A DNA stretch of 49,093 bases from Brevundimonas sp. (GTDB taxonomy: Bacteria > Pseudomonadota > Alphaproteobacteria > Caulobacterales > Caulobacteraceae). Below are positions 34,946 through 45,110 of this stretch, piece by piece (position 1 is the stretch's first letter; each line of letters opens with the position of its first letter). The DNA is taken from contig NZ_JANJTL010000123.1 of assembly GCF_024711105.1 (NCBI RefSeq), forward strand, positions 1 through 49,093, given 5' to 3'. The position numbers and the translations under genes are program-made. The notes beneath the pieces are model-generated. The model did not search any database. It worked only from the letters and a program-made list of their open reading frames with translations, and had not been told where the DNA came from.

Positions 34946-35551
34946 ATGCTGAAGATCCGTCTCGCCCGTGGCGGCGCCAAGAAGCGCCCCTACTACTCGA
35001 TCGTCATCGCCGACAGCCGCGCGCCCCGCGACGGCAAGTTCCTCGAGAAGGTCGGCTCCTACAACCCGATGCTGCCGCGCGACGGCGAGCAGAAGCGCGT
35101 CAACCTGAATGTCGAGCGCCTGCAGTACTGGCTGTCCAAGGGCGCTCAGCCGACCGACCGCGTCGCCCGCTTCCTGTCGCAGGACGAGACCTTGGGCCAG
35201 ACCGTGAAGTGGCAGGCCGGCAACAACCCGAATAAGGCCAAGCCGGGCAAGAAGGCCGAGGAACGCGCCGCCGAGCGCGCCCAGCGCGAAGCCGACCGCG
35301 CCGAGGCTGAAGCCGCCGCCAAGGCCGAGGCCGAAGCCGCCCCGCCGCCGGCCGAAGAGCCGGTCGCCGAGGAAGCCCCCGCCGCTGAAGAGGCCGCCCC
35401 GGCCGCCGAGGAAGCCGCTCCGGCCGAAGCCGCCGCCGAAGAGGCCCCGGCCGCTGAAGAGGCTGCTCCGGAAGCCGAAGGCTCCGCCGAGACCGCCGTC
35501 GAAGAGGCTCCGGCTGAAGGCGCCGCCGAGGAAGAGAAGACCGAGGGCTGA
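34946..35551 (+). CDS. rpsP: 30S ribosomal protein S16 with long Ala/Glu/Pro-rich C-terminal extension
   Basis: [42 protein letters not shown] core plus ~100-residue low-complexity tail. Confidence 0.95.
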   Translation: MLKIRLARGGAKKRPYYSIVIADSRAPRDGKFLEKVGSYNPMLPRDGEQKRVNLNVERLQYWLSKGAQPTDRVARFLSQDETLGQTVKWQAGNNPNKAKPGKKAEERAAERAQREADRAEAEAAAKAEAEAAPPPAEEPVAEEAPAAEEAAPAAEEAAPAEAAAEEAPAAEEAAPEAEGSAETAVEEAPAEGAAEEEKTEG

Positions 35552-35576
35552 TCCCTCCGTCTTTCTGACGAAGTCG

Positions 35577-35607
35577 AACGGCGGCGCTCCACGTGGGCGC
35601 CGCCGTT
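35577..35607 (+). promoter_or_regulatory. 11-bp hairpin between rpsP and rimM
   Basis: aacggcggcgc-tccacgtgg-gcgccgccgtt, no U-tract. Confidence 0.6.
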
Positions 35608-35623
35608 CTGCTATCTGGGCGCC

Positions 35624-36148
35624 ATGAGCACGGACACCCTTATCCTCGTGGGCCAGGTCGGCGGCGCCTTCGGCGTGCGCGGCGAGGTCCGGATCACCAG
35701 CTTCACCGCCGAGCCCATGGCGCTGCTGACCTATGGGCCGCTGCTGAAGGCTGACGGCTCGGTCGCCCTGACGCTGACGGGGGGGCGGCCTGACAAGAAG
35801 GGCGTGGTGGCGCGGGCGAAGGAGATTGCCACCAAGGAGGACGCTGACGCCATGCGGGGCCTCAAGCTCCACGTGCCGCGCGACCGCCTGCCTGAGCCGG
35901 AGGAGGACGAGTTCTACCTCACCGACCTTATCGGACTGGAGATCCGCGACGCGTCGGGCGCGGTGCTCGGCCGGGTGCGGTCGGTCCCGAACTTCGGCGC
36001 CGGCGACATCCTCGAGGTGGCCCCGACCGGCGGGGGCCAGACCTGGTATCTGCCCTTCACCCGCGAGGCCGTGCCCGAACTGCACATCGCCGACGGCTGG
36101 CTGCTGGCCGTGCGGCCCGAAGAGATCGGCGAGCGCGAAGCGGACTGA
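35624..36148 (+). CDS. rimM: Ribosome maturation factor RimM
   Basis: VGQVGGAFGVRGEVRITSFTAEP, EFYLTDLIGLEI, VRSVPNFGAGDILEV, LPFTREAVPEL. Confidence 0.94.
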   Translation: MSTDTLILVGQVGGAFGVRGEVRITSFTAEPMALLTYGPLLKADGSVALTLTGGRPDKKGVVARAKEIATKEDADAMRGLKLHVPRDRLPEPEEDEFYLTDLIGLEIRDASGAVLGRVRSVPNFGAGDILEVAPTGGGQTWYLPFTREAVPELHIADGWLLAVRPEEIGEREAD

Positions 36149-36244
36149 TCGCTCCGTCCACCACTTTCTTTCGCGGCCAAGCTGAACCCTCGGACTCCAT
36201 AGGTGTTCTCCCCCGGGACAGGGGAAGCGTTCAGGAGCGAGGCC

Positions 36245-36778
36245 ATGAATGACATGCGCGCCCAATCCTATGTCCAACCGGCAAGCGGCCTGGAGCGACC
36301 GTTGCCGCCGCGCCGGGCCTTGCGGCCGCCAAAGCTGGCCGTGCTGGGGGTCGCCGGGGGCGCGCTGTTGATGTTCGGCCTGTCGCTGGTGCGGACCTCC
36401 GATCTCAGGTTTCTGGAAACGGGCGGCGGCATCGAGGCGGCCGACGCGGCCGTGCCCGTCGCCGAGCCGGTGGAGCGCCGGGTCGAGGTGACCCCGGCCG
36501 CCGCCTCCGAGCCTTCCGAGCGCGAGGCGGAGGAGCCCCGGGCCGAGGTTCAGCCCGTGGCGATCACCCGGCCCGAGGTTTCGGAGCCCGCGGAAACTGT
36601 TGAAGCGGGGGCGCCCAGCGAGCCCGCCGAAGCGGAGGTTCGGCTCCAGCCCGCCTCCCTTTCGGAGGCCGAACCGGCCGAACCCGAGCCGGTGGTCGTG
36701 GTCCCCGAACTCCCCGAACCGCCCGCGCCTGTCGCCGTCGAAATTCCGACGATTCAGCCGGTGGCCGCCGAGGGCTAG
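36245..36778 (+). CDS. Single-TM protein with Pro/Glu/Ala-rich periplasmic region
   Basis: LAVLGVAGGALLMFGLSLV TM then VEPVERRVEVTPAAASEPSEREAEEPRAEV... Confidence 0.7.
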   Translation: MNDMRAQSYVQPASGLERPLPPRRALRPPKLAVLGVAGGALLMFGLSLVRTSDLRFLETGGGIEAADAAVPVAEPVERRVEVTPAAASEPSEREAEEPRAEVQPVAITRPEVSEPAETVEAGAPSEPAEAEVRLQPASLSEAEPAEPEPVVVVPELPEPPAPVAVEIPTIQPVAAEG

Positions 36779-36819
36779 TTTTAACCCGGCCCTAACCGCG
36801 TCCCTTCACCTTGTCCCGG

Positions 36820-39648
36820 ATGGCCGGGGCAGCCCGACAGTCGAGGCGGCGCATCGCGCGCACGACCGCCGCGGTGCTCACCGCCGGCGCGGTGGCGGCT
36901 GCGCCCCTGGATGGCCTGGCTCTGGCGGCGCCCGGCGATCCCATCGACATTCGACTTGGGGTCAACGAGCGCTTTGCGCGCGTGGAGTTCGCGGGCCCCA
37001 TCGGGTCGCGCGCGCGTATTCGCCGCGAGGGAAACACCGTCGTCGTCCGGGTCGGCTCCACCGCCGCGCCGGATGTCGCCCTGCTCAGGGTCAACCCGCC
37101 GCGCGGCGTGGCCTCGGTCGAGACCCGCGCGGTCCAGTCCGCCACGGAAATCGTCCTCACCCTGGCTGACGGCGCCGACGCCCGCTTCGGCCAGGCCGAC
37201 GGCGCGGCCTATGTGAACATCTTCCCGCCCGGCCAGTCGGCCGAGGCGCCGGGCGCGCCCGCCGAGACCGTGGCCGTCGGCGCCGAGGTCCACGGCGGGG
37301 TCCTGACCCTGGACTTCGACTGGCGGACCCCGACGCCGGCGGCGGTGTTCCGGCGCGGCGACGCCGTCTGGGTGGTGTTCGACGCCTCGGCGCGGCTCGA
37401 TCTCGAGACGCCGCCCGACGGGTTGGGTCCGGCCTCCGGCATTCGCTGGGTGCGCGGCGGCGACTTCACCGCGGTACGGATCGCGGTGCGCGAGGACGTC
37501 GCGCCCGTCGCCCGCAGCGAGGGCGGACGCTGGATCGTCACCCTCGGCGGCGAGCCGGCCGCACCCGAAGCCGCCGTGACCCTGGCCCGCGACGACGACA
37601 GCGGCCCGACCGGCATGACCGCGGCCGTGCCCGGAGCCACGCGCGTGCTGTGGATCCAGGACCCCACCATCGGAGACCGCATCGGTGTGGTGACCGCGCG
37701 TGGCCCGTCCAAGGGGCTCGAGCACGCACGCCGGCTCGTCGATCTGACGCTTCTGCCGACGGCGCAGGGGCTGGCCCTGATCGCCTCGGCCGAAGACCTC
37801 CGGGTCGCGGTCGATGGAGACCTGGTTCGGATCGGTCGGCCGGGCGGCCTGCATTTGTCCGCGCCCACCGACGGGCTCCAGCAGGCGGCGCACGCCCCGG
37901 AGGCGCCGCGCGCTGCGCGCCTGCCCGCGTTGATCGACGCCGAATGGGCGGACCTGGGCCAGGCGGACTTCGGCGCCCGCTATCGTCAGCTCCAGACGTC
38001 CGCTGCCGAGGAGATGGCCCAGGGATCCGGCGCGCCTGTCGAGGCCCGGTTGGCCCTGGCGCGATTCCTGGTCGGATCGGGGCTGCACTACGAGGCGATC
38101 GGGGTGATCAACGCCCTGGTCCAGGACGACGAACGCATGGGCGGCCTGGCCGAGGCCCGCGGCCTCAGGGGCGCCGCGCGCGCCGCCATCGGCCGCTTGT
38201 CCGAGGCCCAGGCCGATTTCGCCTCGGGGCCTCTCACCGGCGACACCTCGGCCGCGGTCTGGCGCGGCTATATCGCGTCGCGCCAGGGCGAGTGGGAGGT
38301 GGCGCGCCGCGCCTTCTCCGAGGGCGCCCGCGCCGTCGACGGCTTCCCGGCCGAGTGGCGCACCCGCTTCGCAGTGGCCCACGCCGAGGCCGCGCTCGGG
38401 GTCGGTGACCGGGACGGCGCCCGCGCGCTCATCGACTATGCGCTGAACCATGCCAACGGTCCGCGACAGCTGCTCGAGGTGCGGCTGGTCCAGGCCCGCC
38501 TGCTGGAGGAGTCCGGCGACGCGGCGCGCGCCCAGGCCGTCTATCAGGCCATCGCCCGCGCGCCCTTCGAGGACCTGGCCGTGCCCGCCAGCCTGCACGC
38601 CACCCGACTGGGCCTCGCGGCGGGGAGTCTGACGCCGGCCGAGGCCGTGCGGCGCATGGAGCCGCTGCGCTGGCGCTGGCGCGGTGACGCAGCCGAGCTG
38701 CAGGTGATCCGGACGCTCGGCGGCGTCTATCTGTCCCAGGGCCGCTATCGCGAGGCGCTGGAGGTGCTGCGCGGCGCCGGCACGCGGATGCCGGACCTGC
38801 CACAGGCCGCCGAGCTGCAGGCCGATCTGTCCAACGCATTCCGCGCCCTGTTCCTCGAGGGGGCCGCCGATGGGCTCCAGCCGATCCAGGCGGTGGCCCT
38901 GTTCGAGGATTTCCGTGAGCTCACGCCTCCCGGCGCCGAGGGGGATGACATGGTGCGCCGTCTGTCGCGCCGCCTGGTTGATCTGGACCTGCTCGACCGC
39001 GCAGCGGCCCTGCTCGAATACCAAGTCGAGCACCGGCTCGACGGTGTGGCCAAGGCCAGTGTCGCGACCGACGCGGCGGCCATCCGTCTGATGAACCGCG
39101 AGCCGCAGAAGGCGCTGGAAAACCTCTGGGGCTCCCGCTCGACCCTGTTGCCCACCGCCCTGCAGGCCGAGCGCCGCGCGCTGGAGGCCCGCGCCCTGAT
39201 GATGCTGGGCCGGTACGACCACGCCCTGGAGGTGCTCGCATCCGACGCCAGTCCGGCCGCCCAGGCCGTTCGCGCCGATATCCTTTGGCGCCAGCAGGAC
39301 TGGGCCGGCGCGGCCGCCCTCTACGAGGCCGGCCTCGGAGCGCGCTGGGAGAATGAGACCCGGCTCAGCGCCGCCGAGGAGACCCAGGTCACCCGCGCCG
39401 GCATCGGCTATTCCTTGGCGCGAGAGGCTGCGGCGCTGGCGCGCCTGAACCAGCGGTACGGGCGCTTCATCGAGGAGGCGCGCAGCCCCGCCGCCATGCG
39501 GCTGGCCTTGGCGCCGCGCGAGGATTTCTCAGGGCTCAGGGACGCCGAGCGCCTGGCCCAGAGCGTCGACACCTTCACCGGCTGGGTTTCGCAGGCGCGT
39601 GCCCGCTTCCGCGAACGCACCGAAGAGCCTCGAGCCGAGGCCGCCTAG
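36820..39648 (+). CDS. Large exported TPR-like repeat protein
   Basis: N-terminal hydrophobic signal, beta-rich N-terminal region, repeated helical A-L-x(n)-A-x-Y segments typical of TPR. Confidence 0.75.
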   Translation: MAGAARQSRRRIARTTAAVLTAGAVAAAPLDGLALAAPGDPIDIRLGVNERFARVEFAGPIGSRARIRREGNTVVVRVGSTAAPDVALLRVNPPRGVASVETRAVQSATEIVLTLADGADARFGQADGAAYVNIFPPGQSAEAPGAPAETVAVGAEVHGGVLTLDFDWRTPTPAAVFRRGDAVWVVFDASARLDLETPPDGLGPASGIRWVRGGDFTAVRIAVREDVAPVARSEGGRWIVTLGGEPAAPEAAVTLARDDDSGPTGMTAAVPGATRVLWIQDPTIGDRIGVVTARGPSKGLEHARRLVDLTLLPTAQGLALIASAEDLRVAVDGDLVRIGRPGGLHLSAPTDGLQQAAHAPEAPRAARLPALIDAEWADLGQADFGARYRQLQTSAAEEMAQGSGAPVEARLALARFLVGSGLHYEAIGVINALVQDDERMGGLAEARGLRGAARAAIGRLSEAQADFASGPLTGDTSAAVWRGYIASRQGEWEVARRAFSEGARAVDGFPAEWRTRFAVAHAEAALGVGDRDGARALIDYALNHANGPRQLLEVRLVQARLLEESGDAARAQAVYQAIARAPFEDLAVPASLHATRLGLAAGSLTPAEAVRRMEPLRWRWRGDAAELQVIRTLGGVYLSQGRYREALEVLRGAGTRMPDLPQAAELQADLSNAFRALFLEGAADGLQPIQAVALFEDFRELTPPGAEGDDMVRRLSRRLVDLDLLDRAAALLEYQVEHRLDGVAKASVATDAAAIRLMNREPQKALENLWGSRSTLLPTALQAERRALEARALMMLGRYDHALEVLASDASPAAQAVRADILWRQQDWAGAAALYEAGLGARWENETRLSAAEETQVTRAGIGYSLAREAAALARLNQRYGRFIEEARSPAAMRLALAPREDFSGLRDAERLAQSVDTFTGWVSQARARFRERTEEPRAEAA

Positions 39649-39658
39649 TCGTCGCGGT

Positions 39659-40928
<1,270 letters not shown>

Positions 40929-41007
40929 GACGGCCTCCGGACCCGAGCCCCACCTTCAGGGCAGATCAGATTACTACGTTAGGCGAAGTTGGTAAACTGA
41001 CCTTACG

Positions 41008-41538
41008 TCAACCTCGGCGGCGATAGCGCCGCACCCAGGCGTCGGCCCAGGAGCCGTCAGCCTGCTCGGTCTGCCAGCGCCAGACTAGGCTGTCCTCGGT
41101 GACCTGCTCCCAAATCATGCGGCGCATGGCCGGCGTCTGGGCGCCGCGCGGCTCGGTGGTGCGCAGCTCGAAGATGTGCGGCTGACCCTCGACCGGTCCG
41201 CCAACGAGGAAGAAGGGCGTGCCGGCGTTGTCGACCCAGGTCTGACGCCACTGGCCGGTCTGCGGGTCATAGACCGACCAGGACGCGCCGACATAGCCGA
41301 TATCGGTCTGCTCGAAGTGCTCGGCGATCACACAGTCGCCGAACTCGTCGCGGGTGATGCGGTTCGTCGCCCGGCCGACGGTTCCGTTCGGATTGTCGAA
41401 CTCCAGGTCCCAGTCGCCGACCCAGAAATCCATCTGGCGGTCCTCCGGCCCCTGGCACGGCGAAGCGGCGGGCGCCTGGGCATGGGCGGCGCCTGCCGTC
41501 AGGGCGAGCGCGGCCAGGGCGGCGGCGGATCGAAACAT
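41008..41538 (-). CDS. Secreted protein, DUF1579-like
   Basis: Signal peptide; QMDFWVGDWDLEF...WRQTWVDNAGTPFFLVGG. Confidence 0.7.
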   Translation of the reverse strand: MFRSAAALAALALTAGAAHAQAPAASPCQGPEDRQMDFWVGDWDLEFDNPNGTVGRATNRITRDEFGDCVIAEHFEQTDIGYVGASWSVYDPQTGQWRQTWVDNAGTPFFLVGGPVEGQPHIFELRTTEPRGAQTPAMRRMIWEQVTEDSLVWRWQTEQADGSWADAWVRRYRRRG

Positions 41539-41591
41539 GGGAGCCTCCCTCGGGACGGCTCAGCTTGGCTCAAGCGGCGCGTGGCCGCAAA

Positions 41592-42377
41592 TCAACGTCC
41601 GGCCGCGCGGGCGCCGAGCATCTTCTTGGTCTCGGCGATGGCCTTGGCGGGGTTCAGGCCCTTCGGGCACACCTGGGCGCAGTTCATGATCGTGTGGCAG
41701 CGGTAGAGCTTGAACGGGTCCTCGAGGTTGTCGAGCCGCTTGTCGGTCGCCTCGTCGCGGCTGTCGGCCAGCCAGCGGTAGGCCTGGAGCAGGGCGGCCG
41801 GGCCGAGGAACTTGTCCTGATTCCACCAGGAGCTGGGACAGCCCGTCGAGCAGCAGGCGCACAGGATGCATTCGTACAGGCCGTCGAGCTTCTCGCGGTC
41901 CTTGGGCGACTGAAGGCGCTCCTTCTCGGGATCGGGCTCGTCCGACTGCAGGAAGGGCTCGATCGAGGCGTACTGGTTGTAGAAGCCGGTCAGGTCCGGG
42001 ACCAGGTCGCGCACCACCGGCATATGGGGCAGGGGCGAGATGGTGATGTCGCCGTCGATCTCCTCCCAGCCCTTGGTGCAGGCCAGGGTGTTGCGGCCGC
42101 CGATGTTCATCGAGCAGGAGCCGCAGATGCCTTCCCGGCACGAGCGGCGGAACGACAGGGTCGGATCGATGGTGTTCTTGATGTGGATCAGGGCGTCCAG
42201 GACCATCGGGCCATGGTCCTCGGTCGCCACCTCATAGGTGTCCCAGCGCGGCGTCTCATCCGTCGACGGGTCGTAGCGGTAGATCTTGAAGGTCTTGACC
42301 TTCGACGCGCCTTCGCGAGCGGCCCAGCGCTTGCCGGCCTTGGGTTTGGATCCGCGCGGAAGGGTGAGTTGGACCAT
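41592..42377 (-). CDS. sdhB: Succinate dehydrogenase iron-sulfur subunit
   Basis: [64 protein letters not shown]. Confidence 0.97.
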   Translation of the reverse strand: MVQLTLPRGSKPKAGKRWAAREGASKVKTFKIYRYDPSTDETPRWDTYEVATEDHGPMVLDALIHIKNTIDPTLSFRRSCREGICGSCSMNIGGRNTLACTKGWEEIDGDITISPLPHMPVVRDLVPDLTGFYNQYASIEPFLQSDEPDPEKERLQSPKDREKLDGLYECILCACCSTGCPSSWWNQDKFLGPAALLQAYRWLADSRDEATDKRLDNLEDPFKLYRCHTIMNCAQVCPKGLNPAKAIAETKKMLGARAAGR

Positions 42378-42440
42378 CGGAAAACCTATCGGGGAGACGA
42401 GGTGTTCATGGCGCTCCGCGCCTGCGGACGCAAGAGGGTG

Positions 42441-43358
42441 TCAGGCCTTCGGCCACCCTCCGGCGCGCGACAGGGCCGAGGGCGCCGGCCGCCCCAGCTT
42501 CTCGCCGATCCAGCGGGCCGTCTCGATCAGGGCGTCGAGGTCGTAGCCGGTCTCGAAGCCCGCGCGGTGCAGCATGTAGACCACGTCCTCGGTCGCGACA
42601 TTGCCGGTGGCGCCCGGCGCGAAGGGGCAGCCGCCGATGCCGCCGACCGAGGCGTCGATGAAGTCGATCCCGGCCTCGACTCCGGCGAAGACATTGGCGA
42701 GCGCGGTGTTGCGCGTGTCGTGGAAGTGCAGGCGCAGGGTCACGTCGGGTGCGGCCTTCCTGGCGATCTCGACCTTGCGGCGCACGGCCCAGGGGTCGCC
42801 CACGCCGATCGTGTCGGCCAGGCCGATCTCCTTGACGCCCAGGGCGGCGACGTCGCGGACCAGGGCCTCGACCTGATCGTCGGAGACCTCGCCGTCGAAG
42901 GGACAGCCCCAGACGGTGGAGATGATGGCCGTCACCGACGGGCCCGAGCCCGGGCCGCCGCCCATGTTGTGCGACCGGCCGACGATCTCGGCCAGCATCT
43001 CGACTTGCTGGGCCACGGTCAGGCCCGAGTTCTTGAGCGCGAAGCCGTCCGAGGCGGCGATGGAGACATTGGCCTGATCCACGCCCGTGGCCACCGCCCG
43101 GTCCCAGCCGCGCTGGTTCAGCACCAGGCCGATGCGGGTGACCTCCGACGCGGGCGGCAGGGCGGCCATGACGGCCTCGGCGTCGGCCATCTGCGGCACG
43201 CGGCCCGGGTGGACGAAGGAGACGGTCTCCAGGCGCTTCGCACCGGCGGCTTCCAGCCGGGCGATGAAGGCCACCTTGTCCTCGGTGGAGATCAGGACCT
43301 TCTCGTTCTGCAGGCCGTCGCGCGGGCCGACTTCGACGATCTCGATGAAGCGGCTCAT
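42441..43358 (-). CDS. Hydroxymethylglutaryl-CoA lyase
   Basis: IVEVGPRDGLQNEKV, DASVGGIGGCPFAPGATGNVATEDVVYMLH; start inside the longer track ORF. Confidence 0.94.
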   Translation of the reverse strand: MSRFIEIVEVGPRDGLQNEKVLISTEDKVAFIARLEAAGAKRLETVSFVHPGRVPQMADAEAVMAALPPASEVTRIGLVLNQRGWDRAVATGVDQANVSIAASDGFALKNSGLTVAQQVEMLAEIVGRSHNMGGGPGSGPSVTAIISTVWGCPFDGEVSDDQVEALVRDVAALGVKEIGLADTIGVGDPWAVRRKVEIARKAAPDVTLRLHFHDTRNTALANVFAGVEAGIDFIDASVGGIGGCPFAPGATGNVATEDVVYMLHRAGFETGYDLDALIETARWIGEKLGRPAPSALSRAGGWPKA

Positions 43359-45043
43359 CGCTCGGCCTCCTCGCGGTAGGGGCCGTAGATGGACAGGCGC
43401 AGCTGGTCGCCGTTGGAATAGTTCAGCCCCTCGATGACCGCGCGCGGGCGGGGCGTCATGGCGAGCGCGGCGGCCTCGGCGGCGAAGGCCTCGGCCTGGG
43501 ACTGATCGACCACGGCGGGCCGCCCGGCGGCGAGGGCCCGGGCCGCGTCGGCGCCGTCGCCAAGCTGGGTGTCGGTGCCGATCAGGAAGACGGCGCTGGG
43601 TTCGGAATAGCCGGCCAGGGTCACGGCTGCCCCGGCCTCGCCGCTCATGGGATGCAGGCCCTCTTCGCGGAGCGCCGCCTCCAGCCGGGGCGCGACCCAA
43701 AGGGGGCCCAGGCCGCTGATCAGCTTGACCAGGGAGGCGTGGGCGAGAACGCCGAAGACCAGGCTGACGACCAGCGCGGTGACCGACATCCGGTTCAGCA
43801 GCATGAAGGCGCCCACCGCCGCCCCGACCAGGGCCAGGGCGATGGTGGCGGCCGCCCAGCTCTGGTCGCCGGGGCCGCCGTACTCGGAGAAGCCATAGAT
43901 CACCAGGGCCGTGACCATCAGCGCCCCGAACGCCATCAGCCCCGCGCCGATGCGGCGGCTGAGCGTGCCCAGCGGCTGGGTCAGGCTGGCGGCCATCAGC
44001 CAGGCCAGGGCGCCGAAGGTCGGCAGGGTGTAGTGCCACAGCTTGGTCGGGAAGAGTTCGAAGGCGACCCAGGTCGGGATCAGCCAGCAAAGGGCGAAGC
44101 GGATGGCCGACTGATTGCGGTGCGCCCAGCCCATGGACAGGCCGGCGGGGATCAGCAGGGTCGCCGGGAACAGAAGCAGCGGCGCGAGCAGCAGATAGTA
44201 GCCCGGCCACCCGCCGTGCCGCTCGTGGCCGCCCACGATCTTGGGGAAGAGGTCACCGCCCAGCGCCGCGCCCCAGAAGGCGCCGTCGGTCTTGACCGTG
44301 ATGGCCAGCGCCCACGGCCCGATGCCGAGCAGCACCAGGGCCAGGCCCCAGCGCCAGCCGAGGCGGCTCATCCAGCGCCACTTCCGGTCCCACAGACCAA
44401 GCGCCACGAGCGTCAGGCCAACGACGAGCGCGATGATCGGTCCCTTGATCAGGACCCCCAGCGCCACGCCGCCCCAGAAGAGCAGCTTGGTTCGCCTGCC
44501 GGGCGGATCGAGTCCGTCCCTCTGGGCGATGTAGAGCCGCGACAGGGCCGCCATGGCGAGCGTCACCGCCCCGCAGAGCATGGCGTCGGTCTTGGCGATC
44601 CCCGCCTCGCTCGACAGCAGGAAGCTGGCCCCCAGGATGGCGCCGGCCAGCACGCCGGTTCGCGCCCCGAACGCCAGCCCCGCGCCCCAGGCGCAGGCCG
44701 CCGCCGCAAGCATTGCCCCCAGCAGGGACGGCACGCGGTAGGGCCGGATGTCCCGATGCTCCACGTCGGACAGCAGGGACACCGAGACCGCCTGTAGCCA
44801 GTGGATGCCGACCGGCTTCTTGTGACGCGGCTGGTCCTGGAAAGAGATGCTGGTGAAGTCCCGCGTCTCCAGCATCTGGGCCGTGGCCTGGGCGAAGCGG
44901 CTCTCGTCACGGTCCAGCGGACCGAGCGTCAGCACGGTCGGCAGGCCGGCGATCAGCGCGATCAGGGCGGCGATGGCCGGGCCCCGCCACCCCTCGAACC
45001 AGCGGTCGTCGATCACGAGCTTCATCGCGCTAGGCAATCCCAT
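43355..45043 (-). CDS. ArnT/PMT-like membrane glycosyltransferase
   Basis: LTLGPLDRDESRFAQATAQMLETRDFTSISFQDQPRHKKPVGIHWLQ and many TM segments. Confidence 0.88.
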   Translation of the reverse strand: MGLPSAMKLVIDDRWFEGWRGPAIAALIALIAGLPTVLTLGPLDRDESRFAQATAQMLETRDFTSISFQDQPRHKKPVGIHWLQAVSVSLLSDVEHRDIRPYRVPSLLGAMLAAAACAWGAGLAFGARTGVLAGAILGASFLLSSEAGIAKTDAMLCGAVTLAMAALSRLYIAQRDGLDPPGRRTKLLFWGGVALGVLIKGPIIALVVGLTLVALGLWDRKWRWMSRLGWRWGLALVLLGIGPWALAITVKTDGAFWGAALGGDLFPKIVGGHERHGGWPGYYLLLAPLLLFPATLLIPAGLSMGWAHRNQSAIRFALCWLIPTWVAFELFPTKLWHYTLPTFGALAWLMAASLTQPLGTLSRRIGAGLMAFGALMVTALVIYGFSEYGGPGDQSWAAATIALALVGAAVGAFMLLNRMSVTALVVSLVFGVLAHASLVKLISGLGPLWVAPRLEAALREEGLHPMSGEAGAAVTLAGYSEPSAVFLIGTDTQLGDGADAARALAAGRPAVVDQSQAEAFAAEAAALAMTPRPRAVIEGLNYSNGDQLRLSIYGPYREEAER

Positions 45044-45110
45044 GACGCGGACGCGGCGTCCATCCCGCCGAACATATGGAAACGGAACGGGAACATGCTA
45101 TGGGCTCCGG

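Noticed and set aside
36203-36226. ttctcccccgggacaggggaa stem considered as another copy of the DUF559-flanking palindrome
   Set aside because: Only a short CCCC/GGGG pairing is shared; the diagnostic 22-bp palindrome and outer arm are absent.
36781-39222. 813-aa minus-strand ORF antisense to the TPR-like protein gene
   Set aside because: Overlaps a well-supported exported protein; composition is typical of antisense frames in high-GC DNA; no recognisable domain.
41565-43379. 604-aa plus-strand ORF antisense to sdhB and HMG-CoA lyase
   Set aside because: Both opposite-strand genes are certain; no domain signal.
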